Part shown: positions 1 to 8,228 of the stretch, in pieces | Position numbering within the stretch: the first letter of the stretch is position 1 | Layout: each line of letters starts with the position of its first letter | NCBI RefSeq assembly: GCF_015841355.1 | Contig: NZ_CP064908.1 | Span: 310,001 to 374,000 of the forward strand | Direction of reading: 5' to 3' | Source of the DNA: Synechococcus sp. CBW1107 | Lineage (GTDB): Bacteria; Cyanobacteriota; Cyanobacteriia; PCC-6307; Cyanobiaceae | Length of the DNA stretch: 64,000 nt | The notes under the pieces: model-generated | Seen by the model: the letters and a program-made list of their open reading frames with translations, nothing else | Databases searched by the model: none | What the model was told of the DNA's origin: nothing | Translations under genes and position numbers: made by a program

Positions 1-1
1 T

Positions 2-1237
2 CAGCTGCTCCAGGCGGCGGGTTGGCTGGCGGCCTTCGCTCTGCTGGTGCTGCTGCTGGCGCTGGAGTTCACCATGGGGCGTGCACCGCGCCTGGGGGCC
101 ACGGAACTCACCCCCGCGAGCCCCTCCACGGGCGCCGCTGAGGCCGGCGGCGGCGATTTCCTCAGCGTGATCGTGCCGGCCTACAACGAGGCGACCAGGA
201 TCAACGACTGCGTGGGCGCGTTGCTGGCGAGCGACCTGCAGGGTCTGAGCTGGCGCCTGATCGTGGCTGACGATGACTCCAGCGACGGCACCGCCGAGGG
301 GTTGGACGCACTCATCGCGGCCGGAACGTTCCCATCGCCGCCCCTGGAGGTGATGCGCTGCGGGCCCCGTCCAGCGGGCGAGCGCTGGAATGGCAAGACC
401 TGGCCGTGCAGTGAAGCGGTACGACGGCTGCCCCATCCCCCCACTCCCGAAGCGGGCCCACCCCCGACGGAGTGGCTGCTGTTCGTGGATGCCGATGTGA
501 CCGTGGCGCCGGCGGCCCTCACCAGCGCCGTGGCCGAGGCCCGCCGCAGCGGGGCCGATCTGCTCACCCTCGCGCCACGGATCCGCTGCGGCTGCCTGGC
601 CGAGTGGGTGGTGCAGCCGATCGTGGTGGCGCTGCTGGGTCTGGGCTTTCCGATCGCCCGCGCCAACGATCCCGGCGACCCCACCGCCTTCGCTGCAGGC
701 CCGTTCATGCTGTTTCGTCGCTCCAGCTACGAGGCCATCGGCGGGCACCGGGCTCTGGCGGCGGAGGTGGTGGAGGATCTGGCCCTGGCGCGGGCGATCA
801 AGCAGCGGGGATTCCGCCTGCGTTACCTGCTCGGCATCGACCTGCTGGAGCTGCGCATGTACCCCGATTTCAAGGCGCTCTGGGAGGGCTGGACCAAGAA
901 CTGGCATCTGGGCCTGAACCGCAACCCTCTGCTCACCCTGGCCAGTGGTGCCGTGGTGTTCGGCCTGTTCAGCGGTCCCTGGCTGCTGCTGCCGCTGGCG
1001 TGTCTGCAGCTGATTCAGCAGCCGTCCGACTGGCCGTCACTGCTCACGCCGGCCCTGACGGGAGTGGCTCTGCAACTGGCGGTCAGGCTCTGGAGCCGCT
1101 GGCGTTTCGGACTGGGGCTGCGCCACTGGTGGCTGGCCTGGCTGGGTGGTGTGGTGATCGCCGCGATTGCTCCGGTGTCGATCTGGAAAACCAGCACCGG
1201 CCGGGGCTGGACCTGGCGGGGTCGCTCGCTGGCCTGA
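2..1237 (+). CDS. Family 2 glycosyltransferase, membrane-anchored (5' end outside window)
   Basis: The frame is open from the first bases of the window, so the gene starts upstream; a GTG at 47 would be only an internal start. The visible N-terminus is a hydrophobic helix. Next comes a GT-A fold with the nucleotide-sugar motif SVIVPAYNE, a DDDSSDGT turn, the metal-binding DAD (LLFVDADV) and an acceptor-site ED (VVEDLALA). Two or three hydrophobic helices close the protein. The conserved stretch around AAGPFMLFRR and EGWTKN resembles the glycosyltransferases associated with carotenoid or hopanoid glycosylation, so a lipid acceptor at the membrane is likely. The exact substrate cannot be told from sequence alone. 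Confidence 0.8.
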   Translation, partial: QLLQAAGWLAAFALLVLLLALEFTMGRAPRLGATELTPASPSTGAAEAGGGDFLSVIVPAYNEATRINDCVGALLASDLQGLSWRLIVADDDSSDGTAEGLDALIAAGTFPSPPLEVMRCGPRPAGERWNGKTWPCSEAVRRLPHPPTPEAGPPPTEWLLFVDADVTVAPAALTSAVAEARRSGADLLTLAPRIRCGCLAEWVVQPIVVALLGLGFPIARANDPGDPTAFAAGPFMLFRRSSYEAIGGHRALAAEVVEDLALARAIKQRGFRLRYLLGIDLLELRMYPDFKALWEGWTKNWHLGLNRNPLLTLASGAVVFGLFSGPWLLLPLACLQLIQQPSDWPSLLTPALTGVALQLAVRLWSRWRFGLGLRHWWLAWLGGVVIAAIAPVSIWKTSTGRGWTWRGRSLA

Positions 1238-1272
1238 GGCGGGAGTACCGGAGGGGTTGCTGCCGACCGGAC

Positions 1273-1353
1273 TCAGGCCTTGCTGAGCCTCTTGACGATC
1301 CAGTTCATCAGCACCAGGGAGCCCACCAGGGCAATCAGCAGGGCGATGGTCAT
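1273..1353 (-). CDS. 26-residue single-helix membrane peptide (putative)
   Basis: This short frame encodes MTIALLIALVGSLVLMNWIV followed by the basic tail KRLSKA and a stop. It has the shape of a single-span thylakoid or plasma membrane subunit: about 20 hydrophobic residues, then positively charged residues. An AGAAGG sequence lies about nine bases before the ATG and could be the ribosome binding site. It sits between the glycosyltransferase and a small conserved-looking gene on the minus strand. I do not recognise it as any known Psb, Psa, Pet or Ndh small subunit, and it could be chance. Confidence 0.35.
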   Translation of the reverse strand: MTIALLIALVGSLVLMNWIVKRLSKA

Positions 1354-1375
1354 GGGGAGTTGCCTTCTGGCGTGA

Positions 1376-1612
1376 TTATGTCGGGTCGCTGAGCAGGGAA
1401 TCCGCCACCACCGTTCCATCCCGCAGCAGGCGCGCGACGGTGAGATTGCTCACCGGTTGATCGTGGCCACCCTCCAGCAGCCACTCGGCCATTTCCATGC
1501 GCAGGGCGTAGGCGTCCTCGAAGCGTTCACGGCTCTCGAGGGCGTGCAGGCGGCACTCGAGCCAGTGGCGTGTTTCGCCCGGAAGCTGGCGCTGGAGGCG
1601 TCGTCGAGTCAC
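1376..1612 (-). CDS. Small hypothetical protein, 78 aa
   Basis: The GTG at 1612 is preceded by GGAG with six to seven bases of spacing and is the best start; the frame also stays open to an ATG at 1699. The product is basic and helical (VTRRRLQRQL at the N-terminus, then ECRLHALESRERFEDAYALR). It has no signal peptide or membrane span. Its biased codon use matches the neighbours. I do not recognise a function. It is divergent from the secreted protein that begins at 1717. Confidence 0.5.
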   Translation of the reverse strand: MTRRRLQRQLPGETRHWLECRLHALESRERFEDAYALRMEMAEWLLEGGHDQPVSNLTVARLLRDGTVVADSLLSDPT

Positions 1613-1716
1613 CAGAGCTCTCCATGCATATGGGAATCCTGGCGGAGCGCCTCGCCTTTGGTGTAGCAAGGGGAACACATCCGGTTGGAGACTGGACACC
1701 GCTGGATGTTGTCGCG

Positions 1717-1986
1717 ATGAGCCACCGCTGCCTTGGGCCTGCCCTGGTGATCACCGCACTTCTGGCCAGCCCGGGCGGGGTCCGGGCGTCCGACACCAGC
1801 CATGACACCCGCCACGACTGCCGCCTCTGGCGGAGCAGCCACGGCCTGGAGCGGGTGGAGATCGCCAACCGCCTCGGTGCCGCCAACCTGCTCACCAAAG
1901 TGCACAACTTCGCGGTGGCCACCCCGGGGGACACCCGAAGCCTCTACAGCAGTTCCGACATCCGGCGCCTCTGCGCGCTGCAGTGA
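1717..1986 (+). CDS. Small secreted protein of unknown function
   Basis: The ATG at 1717 gives an 89-residue protein with a short signal peptide (LGPALVITALLAS) and a likely cleavage after GVRA. The mature part is about 65 residues and has one cysteine (HDCRLW). Nothing in it identifies an enzyme or binding family. The same frame is open upstream to about 1570, but starting there would bury the signal peptide. The next gene on the other strand ends about 30 bases downstream, so the two are convergent. Confidence 0.45.
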   Translation: MSHRCLGPALVITALLASPGGVRASDTSHDTRHDCRLWRSSHGLERVEIANRLGAANLLTKVHNFAVATPGDTRSLYSSSDIRRLCALQ

Positions 1987-2017
1987 AGGCGAGGCGGATC
2001 CTGCCGTCTCGTCCTGC

Positions 2018-4138
2018 TTAACCCGCCACCAGCCAGCGCCCCCCTGCCCCCAGCGCCAGGGCCGCGGAGCTGGCCCACGCCAGGGCCGCCCAGCTGTTCA
2101 GCAGCAGGCGGCGCAGCAGCAGCAGCGACCCGCCGGCCCCCAGCAACAGCACCAGGCTCTGGCAGAAGGCGATCACGTGGTGATCGGCGCTCCAGCTGGG
2201 CAGCGGCAGCTGGAAGGTGACCGGCAACAGCCGGCCCGCTTCCGCCATCCCCACCGGCAGATGCCGCGCCAGCAGCAGGGCCCAGAGCAGGGGCAGCAGG
2301 CCATAAAGCCCGAGACGCAGGCGCCGCGGACTTCCAAGACGAAGCGCGACCAGGGCCAGGGCCGAGGGCAGCGCCAGGGCCAGGGCCGCGAAGGCCAGAC
2401 GCGGCAGCAGCGGCCCCTCCTGCAGACTCTCGGGAGCCAGGGGCAGCCACCCCAGCAGGCGGTCCCAGAATTTCAGGCAGACGCCGCCGGCCAGCACCAG
2501 GATCAGCCCTGCCTCACCGTCGGGTGGGGCCATCTCCCGCTGCAGATCGGCGGCGGGGGGCCGCAGGCTCAGTTGCACCGAACGGTGCGGGCAGGCCTGG
2601 GCGCAGGTGAGGCAGAGCACGCAGTTGCGATTGTCCTCGAGGTGGGCCGGGTGGGTGCCGAGCGGGCAGCCGGCTGTGGCCAGGCCTTCCCCATCGGCGG
2701 GACCGCCCTTGAAGCAGGCGTAGGTGCTGCAGCTGCCACTGCAGGTGCCCACCTGGGCGCGCAGCTCCAGGACCGAGAGCTTGGCGAACAGGCCGTTCAT
2801 CCCCCCCACCGGGCAGAGGTAGCGGCACCAGAAGCGCTTTTCGAAGCGCAGGGAACCGATCACGGCCCCGGCGGTGATCAGCAGCAGCAGACAACTGCTC
2901 AGGCGGGCGCTGTTCTCCAGATCCGCCAGCTCCTCCCAGAGCAGGATCGCGGCGAAGCCGGCGGCCAGCGCCGGCGCGGCCCAGCGGTCGGTCTCCCCCC
3001 TCGGCCAGCGGGAGGGCTGCCAGCCCAGGGCAGCGGCCAGCTTCTGGCTGATCTCACCCCAGACCATGAACGGGCAGAAGGAGCACCAGAGGCGGCCCAC
3101 CAGGGGATAGCCCAGCAGGATCAGGGGCCACCACCAGGCCCAGAACAGGTTCAGTGCTCCGTTGTGGGCACGGTCCTGGGGACCCAGCCACAGCCAGAGG
3201 TTCACCAGGACGAACACCCAGCTCACGAGGCCGAAGAGCAGGGCGTTCCACAGCCGTGGCGAGCGCATCCGCAGACGCAGGGACGGCTTCCAGCGCCACA
3301 GGTCGAAGCGCGGGCGGATCTGACGGGAGGGGGGCCAGAAGACCTCTTCCGGAAGCTCCGGCGGCGGCTCGCCTTCGGCTGGAACCGGCAGCTGGCGCAG
3401 AGCCCGCTCCACCAGGTCCTCGAGCTCGCGCACGTTGCCGGGGAAGTCACGGGTCTGCAGGCGCCGGATCAGCTCGGTGCCGACCACCGGCACCACAGGC
3501 CAGCCGAGAGCCCGGCTCTTGAGACGCAGGTCGTAGCGCAGCCAGTCGCCCAGATCCTGGCGCCGGACCCGTAGCGGCGGCACCCGGATCAGCGTGCAGA
3601 CGCGCTCGAAGCCGGGAACCACCGCCTCGGTGGTGAAGAACACCCGGCCGGGGAAGTGGTGGGGGGGATCGACTGGATCCGGGGCCTGCCAGCGGCCGCT
3701 GCTGGCCAGTTCCAGCAGGGCGGGCAGCAACTGGGGATCGACCCGATCGAGCTTGTCGATCAGCAGGGCGCCCACCTCGTGGTTCTCGAGAATGGATCCC
3801 TCACCGCCACGGCCGGCGGCACCGAAGAGCTCGGCGCCGTCGCCCCGCAGCAGCGCGCCGTCGAGCCGAACCATCAGCTGCCGCCGGGCGGGGGAGCCGA
3901 AATGGATCAGGGCGGCGATGTTGTCCTTCTCCAGCCCCGGTTCGCCGCTGATCAGCAGCGGCCCGCCGCGCGGATCCTGGGAGGCCGTCCGCACGGCTTC
4001 TCTCAGGGTGTGGGCGTAACGGCTGTCGCCGACGATGCCGCGGCGGGCACGGCCCACCAGATGGGGCGCCAGACGGAGCAGGCTGTCGGCCACTGGCGCG
4101 TCCTGCTGATGAGGCTCCATTCTGCGGCGAGGACTCAC
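2018..4138 (-). CDS. Sigma-54-activator-like AAA+ domain fused to NapH/NosR-type 4Fe-4S membrane protein
   Basis: The 706-residue product joins two modules. Residues of about 30-275 form an NtrC-class AAA+ domain: Walker A reads GEPGLEKDN, and the sensor II end reads FPGNVRELEDLVERAL. The GAFTGA loop that contacts sigma-54 is missing after ELFG, and Walker B reads ALLIDKL, so the catalytic Glu of the usual DE is a Lys. Residues of about 300-705 form a polytopic membrane region with the NapH/NosR motifs CSFCP and CRYLCP, and then a 4Fe-4S ferredoxin motif CVLCLTCAQACP. The start is a GTG at 4138, 14 bases from the divergent GST gene; ATG 4120 is an alternative. The role is probably membrane electron transfer, with the AAA+ part as a sensor or scaffold. 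Function is inferred. Confidence 0.8.
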   Translation of the reverse strand: MSPRRRMEPHQQDAPVADSLLRLAPHLVGRARRGIVGDSRYAHTLREAVRTASQDPRGGPLLISGEPGLEKDNIAALIHFGSPARRQLMVRLDGALLRGDGAELFGAAGRGGEGSILENHEVGALLIDKLDRVDPQLLPALLELASSGRWQAPDPVDPPHHFPGRVFFTTEAVVPGFERVCTLIRVPPLRVRRQDLGDWLRYDLRLKSRALGWPVVPVVGTELIRRLQTRDFPGNVRELEDLVERALRQLPVPAEGEPPPELPEEVFWPPSRQIRPRFDLWRWKPSLRLRMRSPRLWNALLFGLVSWVFVLVNLWLWLGPQDRAHNGALNLFWAWWWPLILLGYPLVGRLWCSFCPFMVWGEISQKLAAALGWQPSRWPRGETDRWAAPALAAGFAAILLWEELADLENSARLSSCLLLLITAGAVIGSLRFEKRFWCRYLCPVGGMNGLFAKLSVLELRAQVGTCSGSCSTYACFKGGPADGEGLATAGCPLGTHPAHLEDNRNCVLCLTCAQACPHRSVQLSLRPPAADLQREMAPPDGEAGLILVLAGGVCLKFWDRLLGWLPLAPESLQEGPLLPRLAFAALALALPSALALVALRLGSPRRLRLGLYGLLPLLWALLLARHLPVGMAEAGRLLPVTFQLPLPSWSADHHVIAFCQSLVLLLGAGGSLLLLRRLLLNSWAALAWASSAALALGAGGRWLVAG

Positions 4139-4152
4139 ACCGCACCCATCCC

Positions 4153-4737
4153 ATGACCCTGACTCTGTATGGCGGAGCCCGCTCGCGGGCCTCGATGCCG
4201 CGCTGGTATCTGGCCGAGAAGGGGATTCCCTACACCTGGCGCCTGCTCGACATGGAGGCTGGAGAGCACCGGCAGGAGGCCTTCCTGGCCCTCAATCCCT
4301 TCGGCAAGGTGCCGGCCCTGGAGGACTCCAGCGCCCACGCCCCTGCGGGCGGACCCCTGCACCTGTTCGAGAGCGGCGCAATCCTGCTCTACCTGGCCGA
4401 TCGCTACGGACAGGAGTTCACCAGCCCCGAGCAACGGGCCCTGGCCGAGCAGTGGGTGCTGTTCGCCAACGCCACCCTGGCCACGGCCCTGTTCGTGGAG
4501 TCGGCCCGGGAGCGGGAGTTTCCGCGGCTGATGGCCGCTCTCGACCAACTCCTGGCCAAAGGGAGCCCCCTGATCGGTGAGGCCTGGGGGGTGGCCGACT
4601 GCGCCGTGAACGCCCACCTGGCGTACCTGCCGGTCTTTTTCCCCCAACTGGATCTGAGTCCGTACCCGGCGGTTCAGGCCACGATCGCGACCACCCGCGC
4701 CCGGCCCGCCTACCAGGCGGCGATGGCCACGGCCTGA
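4153..4737 (+). CDS. Glutathione S-transferase family protein
   Basis: This 194-residue protein has a thioredoxin-fold N-terminal domain beginning LTLYGGARSRAS and a helical C-terminal domain. The cis-proline segment that holds glutathione reads FGKVPALED, and the gamma-glutamyl contact reads LFESGAILLYLADRYG. The C-terminal capping motif is recognisable in GEAWGVADCAVNAHLAYL. The length is normal for a bacterial GST. It would act in the cytosol in detoxification or thiol chemistry; the substrate is unknown. It is followed within 12 bases by pdeM and may be co-transcribed with it. Confidence 0.85.
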   Translation: MTLTLYGGARSRASMPRWYLAEKGIPYTWRLLDMEAGEHRQEAFLALNPFGKVPALEDSSAHAPAGGPLHLFESGAILLYLADRYGQEFTSPEQRALAEQWVLFANATLATALFVESAREREFPRLMAALDQLLAKGSPLIGEAWGVADCAVNAHLAYLPVFFPQLDLSPYPAVQATIATTRARPAYQAAMATA

Positions 4738-4749
4738 GCGGACGCGGCG

Positions 4750-5457
4750 ATGGCGGATCAACCCCTCGATCGGGCCCCCTTCCACTGGCGGGGGCAGCGG
4801 CTGGAGCTGCTGGCAGCCAAGGCCCTCTGGGATCCCCGGCAGGAGCTGCTGCTGCTGGCCGACCTGCACCTGGGCAAGGCCGAGACTTTCCAGAGCCACG
4901 GCATCGCCCTGCCCAGTGACGGGGATGCGGGCACCCTCAACGCTCTGCTGGCCCTGGCCCACCGCTGGCGCCCCCAGGAGGTGCTGGTGCTGGGCGATCT
5001 GATCCACAGCCGGATCGGCCTCACCGCCGAGCTGCGCCAGAAGCTCAGGGCCCTGCCCCAGCTGCTGGGCTGCCCCCTGAGGCTGATCGGCGGCAACCAC
5101 GAACGGGGCAGCTGGATCGAGGACCTGCCCCAGGAACCAGCCACCGCCCGGGGGGGTCTCTGGCTCAGCCATGGCCCCGAAGATCAGCCTCCGCCGGGGT
5201 CCGGCGATCTGCTGCATGTCTGCGGCCACCTGCACCCTGTGGCGCTGATCGGTGACCGCAGCGACCGATTGCGCCTGCCCTGCTTCAGCTACGACGCCGA
5301 ACGCGGGCGGCTGGTGCTGCCCTCCTTCGGGCAACTCACCGGCGGACACCCCTGCGATCCCCGCGAGCAGGTCTGGCTGGTGGCTGACGGGGCGATCGTG
5401 CCCTGGCAGGACCTCAGCCCTCGGCCGCCAGCGCGCGCACGACGTCGCCGCGGGTGA
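4750..5457 (+). CDS. pdeM: Ligase-associated DNA-damage-response metallophosphoesterase PdeM
   Basis: This 235-residue protein carries all the calcineurin-like metallophosphatase motifs in order: ADLHLGK near residue 38, GDLIHS near 85, GGNHE near 117, LSHG near 138 and GHLHP near 159. The LHLGK form and the C-terminal LPSFGQLTGG stretch fit the PdeM family, which accompanies DNA repair helicase/ligase clusters in other bacteria. No such ligase cluster is in this window, so a repair role rests on family knowledge only. The last 44 bases overlap the 3' end of the convergent CBS gene. Confidence 0.8.
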   Translation: MADQPLDRAPFHWRGQRLELLAAKALWDPRQELLLLADLHLGKAETFQSHGIALPSDGDAGTLNALLALAHRWRPQEVLVLGDLIHSRIGLTAELRQKLRALPQLLGCPLRLIGGNHERGSWIEDLPQEPATARGGLWLSHGPEDQPPPGSGDLLHVCGHLHPVALIGDRSDRLRLPCFSYDAERGRLVLPSFGQLTGGHPCDPREQVWLVADGAIVPWQDLSPRPPARARRRRG

Positions 5458-5890
5458 GCACCCCCACCACCGTCTCGCCGTCACGCACGAACAGCCGCTG
5501 GGTGGAGCGGTCGTGCAGCAGCTTGGCGGCGGCCGCCAGCGACACGTCGGAGCTGCAGCTGTGGGGATGGCGGCTCATCACATCGCCCACCGTGTTGCCG
5601 AGCACCTGGTGCACCTGCTTGTCCCAGTCGAGTGGGTTGCGCAGGTAGATGACGGCATCGAGCAGCATCACGTAGGGGCCTGCATCGAAGCCGCTCTCCC
5701 GCACCATCAGATCCTGCTCGCTCAGTTCAGCGATCAGCGCCCCCTCCTCATCCAGCACGGGGAGGCCGCTGATGTGATGGTCACTCATCAGCTTCACCGC
5801 CTCCTGCAGCGGCGTGGTCGGAGTCACCGACAGGACGGGTGTGGACATCACGTCGGCCACCCGTACGGTTCCTGGGGTGTCGGGGGTCAT
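5414..5890 (-). CDS. CBS-domain pair protein
   Basis: This 158-residue protein consists of two CBS motifs. The first starts VADVMSTPVLSV and includes HHISGLPVLDEEG. The second starts VGDVMSRHPHSC and includes RLFVRDGETVVGVLTRGDVV. Such pairs bind adenine nucleotides and act as energy sensors or modulators of partner enzymes and channels. There is no additional catalytic domain and no membrane segment. About 60 bases separate its ATG from the divergent pgsA. The partner protein cannot be predicted from this neighbourhood. Confidence 0.85.
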   Translation of the reverse strand: MTPDTPGTVRVADVMSTPVLSVTPTTPLQEAVKLMSDHHISGLPVLDEEGALIAELSEQDLMVRESGFDAGPYVMLLDAVIYLRNPLDWDKQVHQVLGNTVGDVMSRHPHSCSSDVSLAAAAKLLHDRSTQRLFVRDGETVVGVLTRGDVVRALAAEG

Positions 5891-5951
5891 CGGTGCAGAG
5901 CGTCTGCAAGGGTTCTAGGCCAGCGTGGGGGCCCGCCAAGGCTCCGCTGCG

Positions 5952-6539
5952 ATGACCCCTTCCGCCTCTGAATCGTCTGGAGGGCGGTCTGCCGTGCCAC
6001 GGGCTCGCCGCCTGGCCGACGCCCTCACCGTGGCCCGGGCCTTCCTGGGGCTGCCCCTGCTTCTGGCTCTCGGCGCCGGTCAGGCCGGGCTTGGCTGGGC
6101 GCTGCTGCTGCTGGCCGGCTTCAGCGACTGGGCCGACGGCTGGCTGGCCCGACGCTCGGGCGGCGGCTCGGTCTGGGGGGCACGGCTCGACCCGCTCACC
6201 GACAAGATCCTGATCAGCGCCCCTCTGCTCTGGCTGGCGCGGGAGGGGACCCTGCCCCTCTGGGCTGTCTGGCTGCTGCTGGCCAGGGAGCTGCTGATCT
6301 CCGGCTGGCGGGCCGGCCAGGCCAGCGGCGCTCCGGCCTCAGCCGCCGGCAAGGCGAAGACCGTGCTCCAGTTCACGGCCCTGCTGCTGCTGCTCTGGCC
6401 GCTCACCTGGCCCCTGGCCAGCGGCCTGCGCAGCCTGGGCTGGTGGCTGTTCTGGCCCTCGCTGCTGCTGGCGCTCAGTTCGGGCGCCAGCTATCTGCGG
6501 GCGGGCCTCAGCCGGCCAGCAGGGCCTGATCGGAGCTGA
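5952..6539 (+). CDS. pgsA: CDP-diacylglycerol--glycerol-3-phosphate 3-phosphatidyltransferase
   Basis: This integral membrane enzyme makes phosphatidylglycerol phosphate, the step leading to phosphatidylglycerol, an essential thylakoid lipid. The CDP-alcohol phosphotransferase signature is present as DWADGWLARR, a spacer, then GARLDPLTDK, near residues 48-76, and supplies the metal-binding aspartates. Four to five hydrophobic helices follow. The product is 195 residues, near the usual PgsA length. The ATG at 5952 is chosen because the sequence upstream has no conserved features. The 3' end overlaps the convergent epimerase gene by 32 bases. Confidence 0.85.
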   Translation: MTPSASESSGGRSAVPRARRLADALTVARAFLGLPLLLALGAGQAGLGWALLLLAGFSDWADGWLARRSGGGSVWGARLDPLTDKILISAPLLWLAREGTLPLWAVWLLLARELLISGWRAGQASGAPASAAGKAKTVLQFTALLLLLWPLTWPLASGLRSLGWWLFWPSLLLALSSGASYLRAGLSRPAGPDRS

Positions 6540-7434
6540 AGTCGGGGGTGGTGGCCCCGCGCAGGGCGTAATCGTTGCTGTAGCTGTCGGCCAGGCCGGC
6601 GTCGAGATCGAAGGCGGGCGACCAGGCCAGCTCCCGCTGCACCCTGTGGATGTCGGTGAGGAAATGGGCCAGACGCAGGGGAAAGGCCTTGCGGGCTTTC
6701 TTGTCGAGCCCGGAGGGATCGAAACTGCGGATCTCCACGGCCTCAGGTTCGACACCGCAGGCCCTTGCCGCCGCGGCCACCAGGCCACGGAAGGTGACGC
6801 CCTTGGCTCCACTGCAGTTGTAGATGCGGTTGGCCGCGGCCTCCACATCCAGGCAGCGGGCCATCGCCGTGGCCAGGTCACTGACATGGCCCAACTGGGT
6901 GATCGTGGTTCCATCGCCCGGCAGGGGCACGGGCCGGCCATGCACGATCCGGTCGAAGAACCAGCTCTCCACCGGGTTGTAGTTGCCGGGTCCGTAGATG
7001 TACGTGGGACGGAAGCTGGTGAAGGGAATCGCCTGCTGCCGCAGCCAGGATTCGGTGTCCAGCTTGCCGGCGTGGCGGCTGGCGGGGTCGGTGGCGGCGT
7101 TCTCATCCAGGGGCCAGAGCTCGCTGTCGGCGTAGACCCCGGCGGAACTCACATACACGAAGCGGTGGCTGGGCGCTCCCGTGCGCTCCACCACCGCCTG
7201 GCTGTCGGCTCCACTGCGGCCGCTGGAATCGATGATCACATCGAAGGCGCGACCGCGCAGCGGCTCCAGGGCGGCGGGGTCGCTGCGGTCGCCCGAGAGA
7301 TGCTCCACGCCCTCGGGCAGGGGCTGGCGGCCGCGGGTGAAGAGGGTGAGCTCGTGCCCGGCGGCAAGCAGCTGAGCCACCAGGGGCTTGCCGATGAAAC
7401 GGGTTCCACCCATCACCAGGATCTGCACGGCCAT
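6508..7434 (-). CDS. NAD(P)-binding epimerase-like protein, CSP41 family
   Basis: The 308-residue protein has an N-terminal Rossmann motif (MGGTRFIGKPLV, residues 8-19) and an extended short-chain dehydrogenase fold. It resembles the chloroplast stem-loop RNA-binding proteins CSP41/CRB and their cyanobacterial homologues. The usual YxxxK catalytic pair is not conserved: the stretch reads RHAGKLDTES, with no Tyr at the expected spot. That fits CSP41, which works in RNA binding and stability rather than sugar epimerisation. The FRPTYIYGPGNYNPVE segment is typical of the family. The assignment to RNA metabolism is by family resemblance. Confidence 0.75.
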   Translation of the reverse strand: MAVQILVMGGTRFIGKPLVAQLLAAGHELTLFTRGRQPLPEGVEHLSGDRSDPAALEPLRGRAFDVIIDSSGRSGADSQAVVERTGAPSHRFVYVSSAGVYADSELWPLDENAATDPASRHAGKLDTESWLRQQAIPFTSFRPTYIYGPGNYNPVESWFFDRIVHGRPVPLPGDGTTITQLGHVSDLATAMARCLDVEAAANRIYNCSGAKGVTFRGLVAAAARACGVEPEAVEIRSFDPSGLDKKARKAFPLRLAHFLTDIHRVQRELAWSPAFDLDAGLADSYSNDYALRGATTPDFSSDQALLAG

Positions 7435-7481
7435 TCAGCGGAGAGGGCGCCATTCAAGCGGCCGGGGCGGCGGCCGCTGCG

Positions 7482-8228
7482 ATGCTGCGCAGCAGGATCG
7501 CCCGTCCGACCATGCCCCGCTGGACCGAGCTGCTGCGCTCCGTGAACAACCTCAAGCTGCTGGCGGCCATCGGTCGCAGCGGCGGCGATCTGCACTCGGT
7601 GGCCGATCTCGTCGACAACATGCTCGAAAGCCCGCAGATGGACGCCTGCGTGCGCCGTTTCCGCTCCGTGCCGGGCGGTGCCGAGATGATGGATCAGCGC
7701 TACCCGCCCCTGCAGCCGGACATCGAGCGCATGATCCAGATGCCGGCAGGCAGCCTCGGCCACGGATACGGCCAGCTGATCCGCGAGCTCAACTATGACC
7801 CCGACTTCTTCCGGCCCCGCCCGATCGACACCGAGGCGCGCTGGCTGACCCAGCGGATCGCCACCACCCACGACATTCACCACGTGGTGACGGGTTTCGG
7901 CACAGGGACCGTGGGCGAGAACGGTGTGCTGATGATCACCGCCAACCAGATCGGCTTCCCCGCCTACGTGCTGCTCAACAGCGCCGCCCAGCTGAGCAGC
8001 TTCCGCCAGCAGAGCACGCAACGCCCCGTTCAGCTCGACTTCGAGCAACTCAGCGCGGCCCTGGCCCAGGCGATGGCCATCGCCTGGGCCAGGGCCTCCT
8101 GTCTGGCGGCGGTGCGCTGGGAGGAGGGCTGGGAGCGTCCGGTTCAGAGCTGGCGTGAGGAGCTGGGAATCCTCGAGCCCGCCGATGACGCTCCCTATGG
8201 ACTGACGCTCCTCGCACCGGCGTTGTGA
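7482..8228 (+). CDS. Coq4 family protein
   Basis: The 248-residue product carries the Coq4 zinc-ligand motif HDIHHVVTGF near residue 127 and the surrounding MPAGSLGHGYGQLIRELN and RPIDTEARWLTQR blocks. In eukaryotes and some bacteria Coq4 acts in ubiquinone ring modification or as a quinone-complex organiser. Cyanobacteria make plastoquinone and phylloquinone instead, so the role here is open. ATG 7482 is the first start; ATG 7512 (MPRWTELL) is equally plausible. Its TGA overlaps the GTG of the next frame (GTGA), which suggests translational coupling. Confidence 0.75.
   Translation: MLRSRIARPTMPRWTELLRSVNNLKLLAAIGRSGGDLHSVADLVDNMLESPQMDACVRRFRSVPGGAEMMDQRYPPLQPDIERMIQMPAGSLGHGYGQLIRELNYDPDFFRPRPIDTEARWLTQRIATTHDIHHVVTGFGTGTVGENGVLMITANQIGFPAYVLLNSAAQLSSFRQQSTQRPVQLDFEQLSAALAQAMAIAWARASCLAAVRWEEGWERPVQSWREELGILEPADDAPYGLTLLAPAL

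Noticed and set aside
1802-3574. A 590-codon plus-strand frame opposite the AAA+/polyferredoxin gene
   Set aside because: It is mostly Gln, Pro, Gly and Arg, with no domain, and the minus-strand gene has clear motifs.
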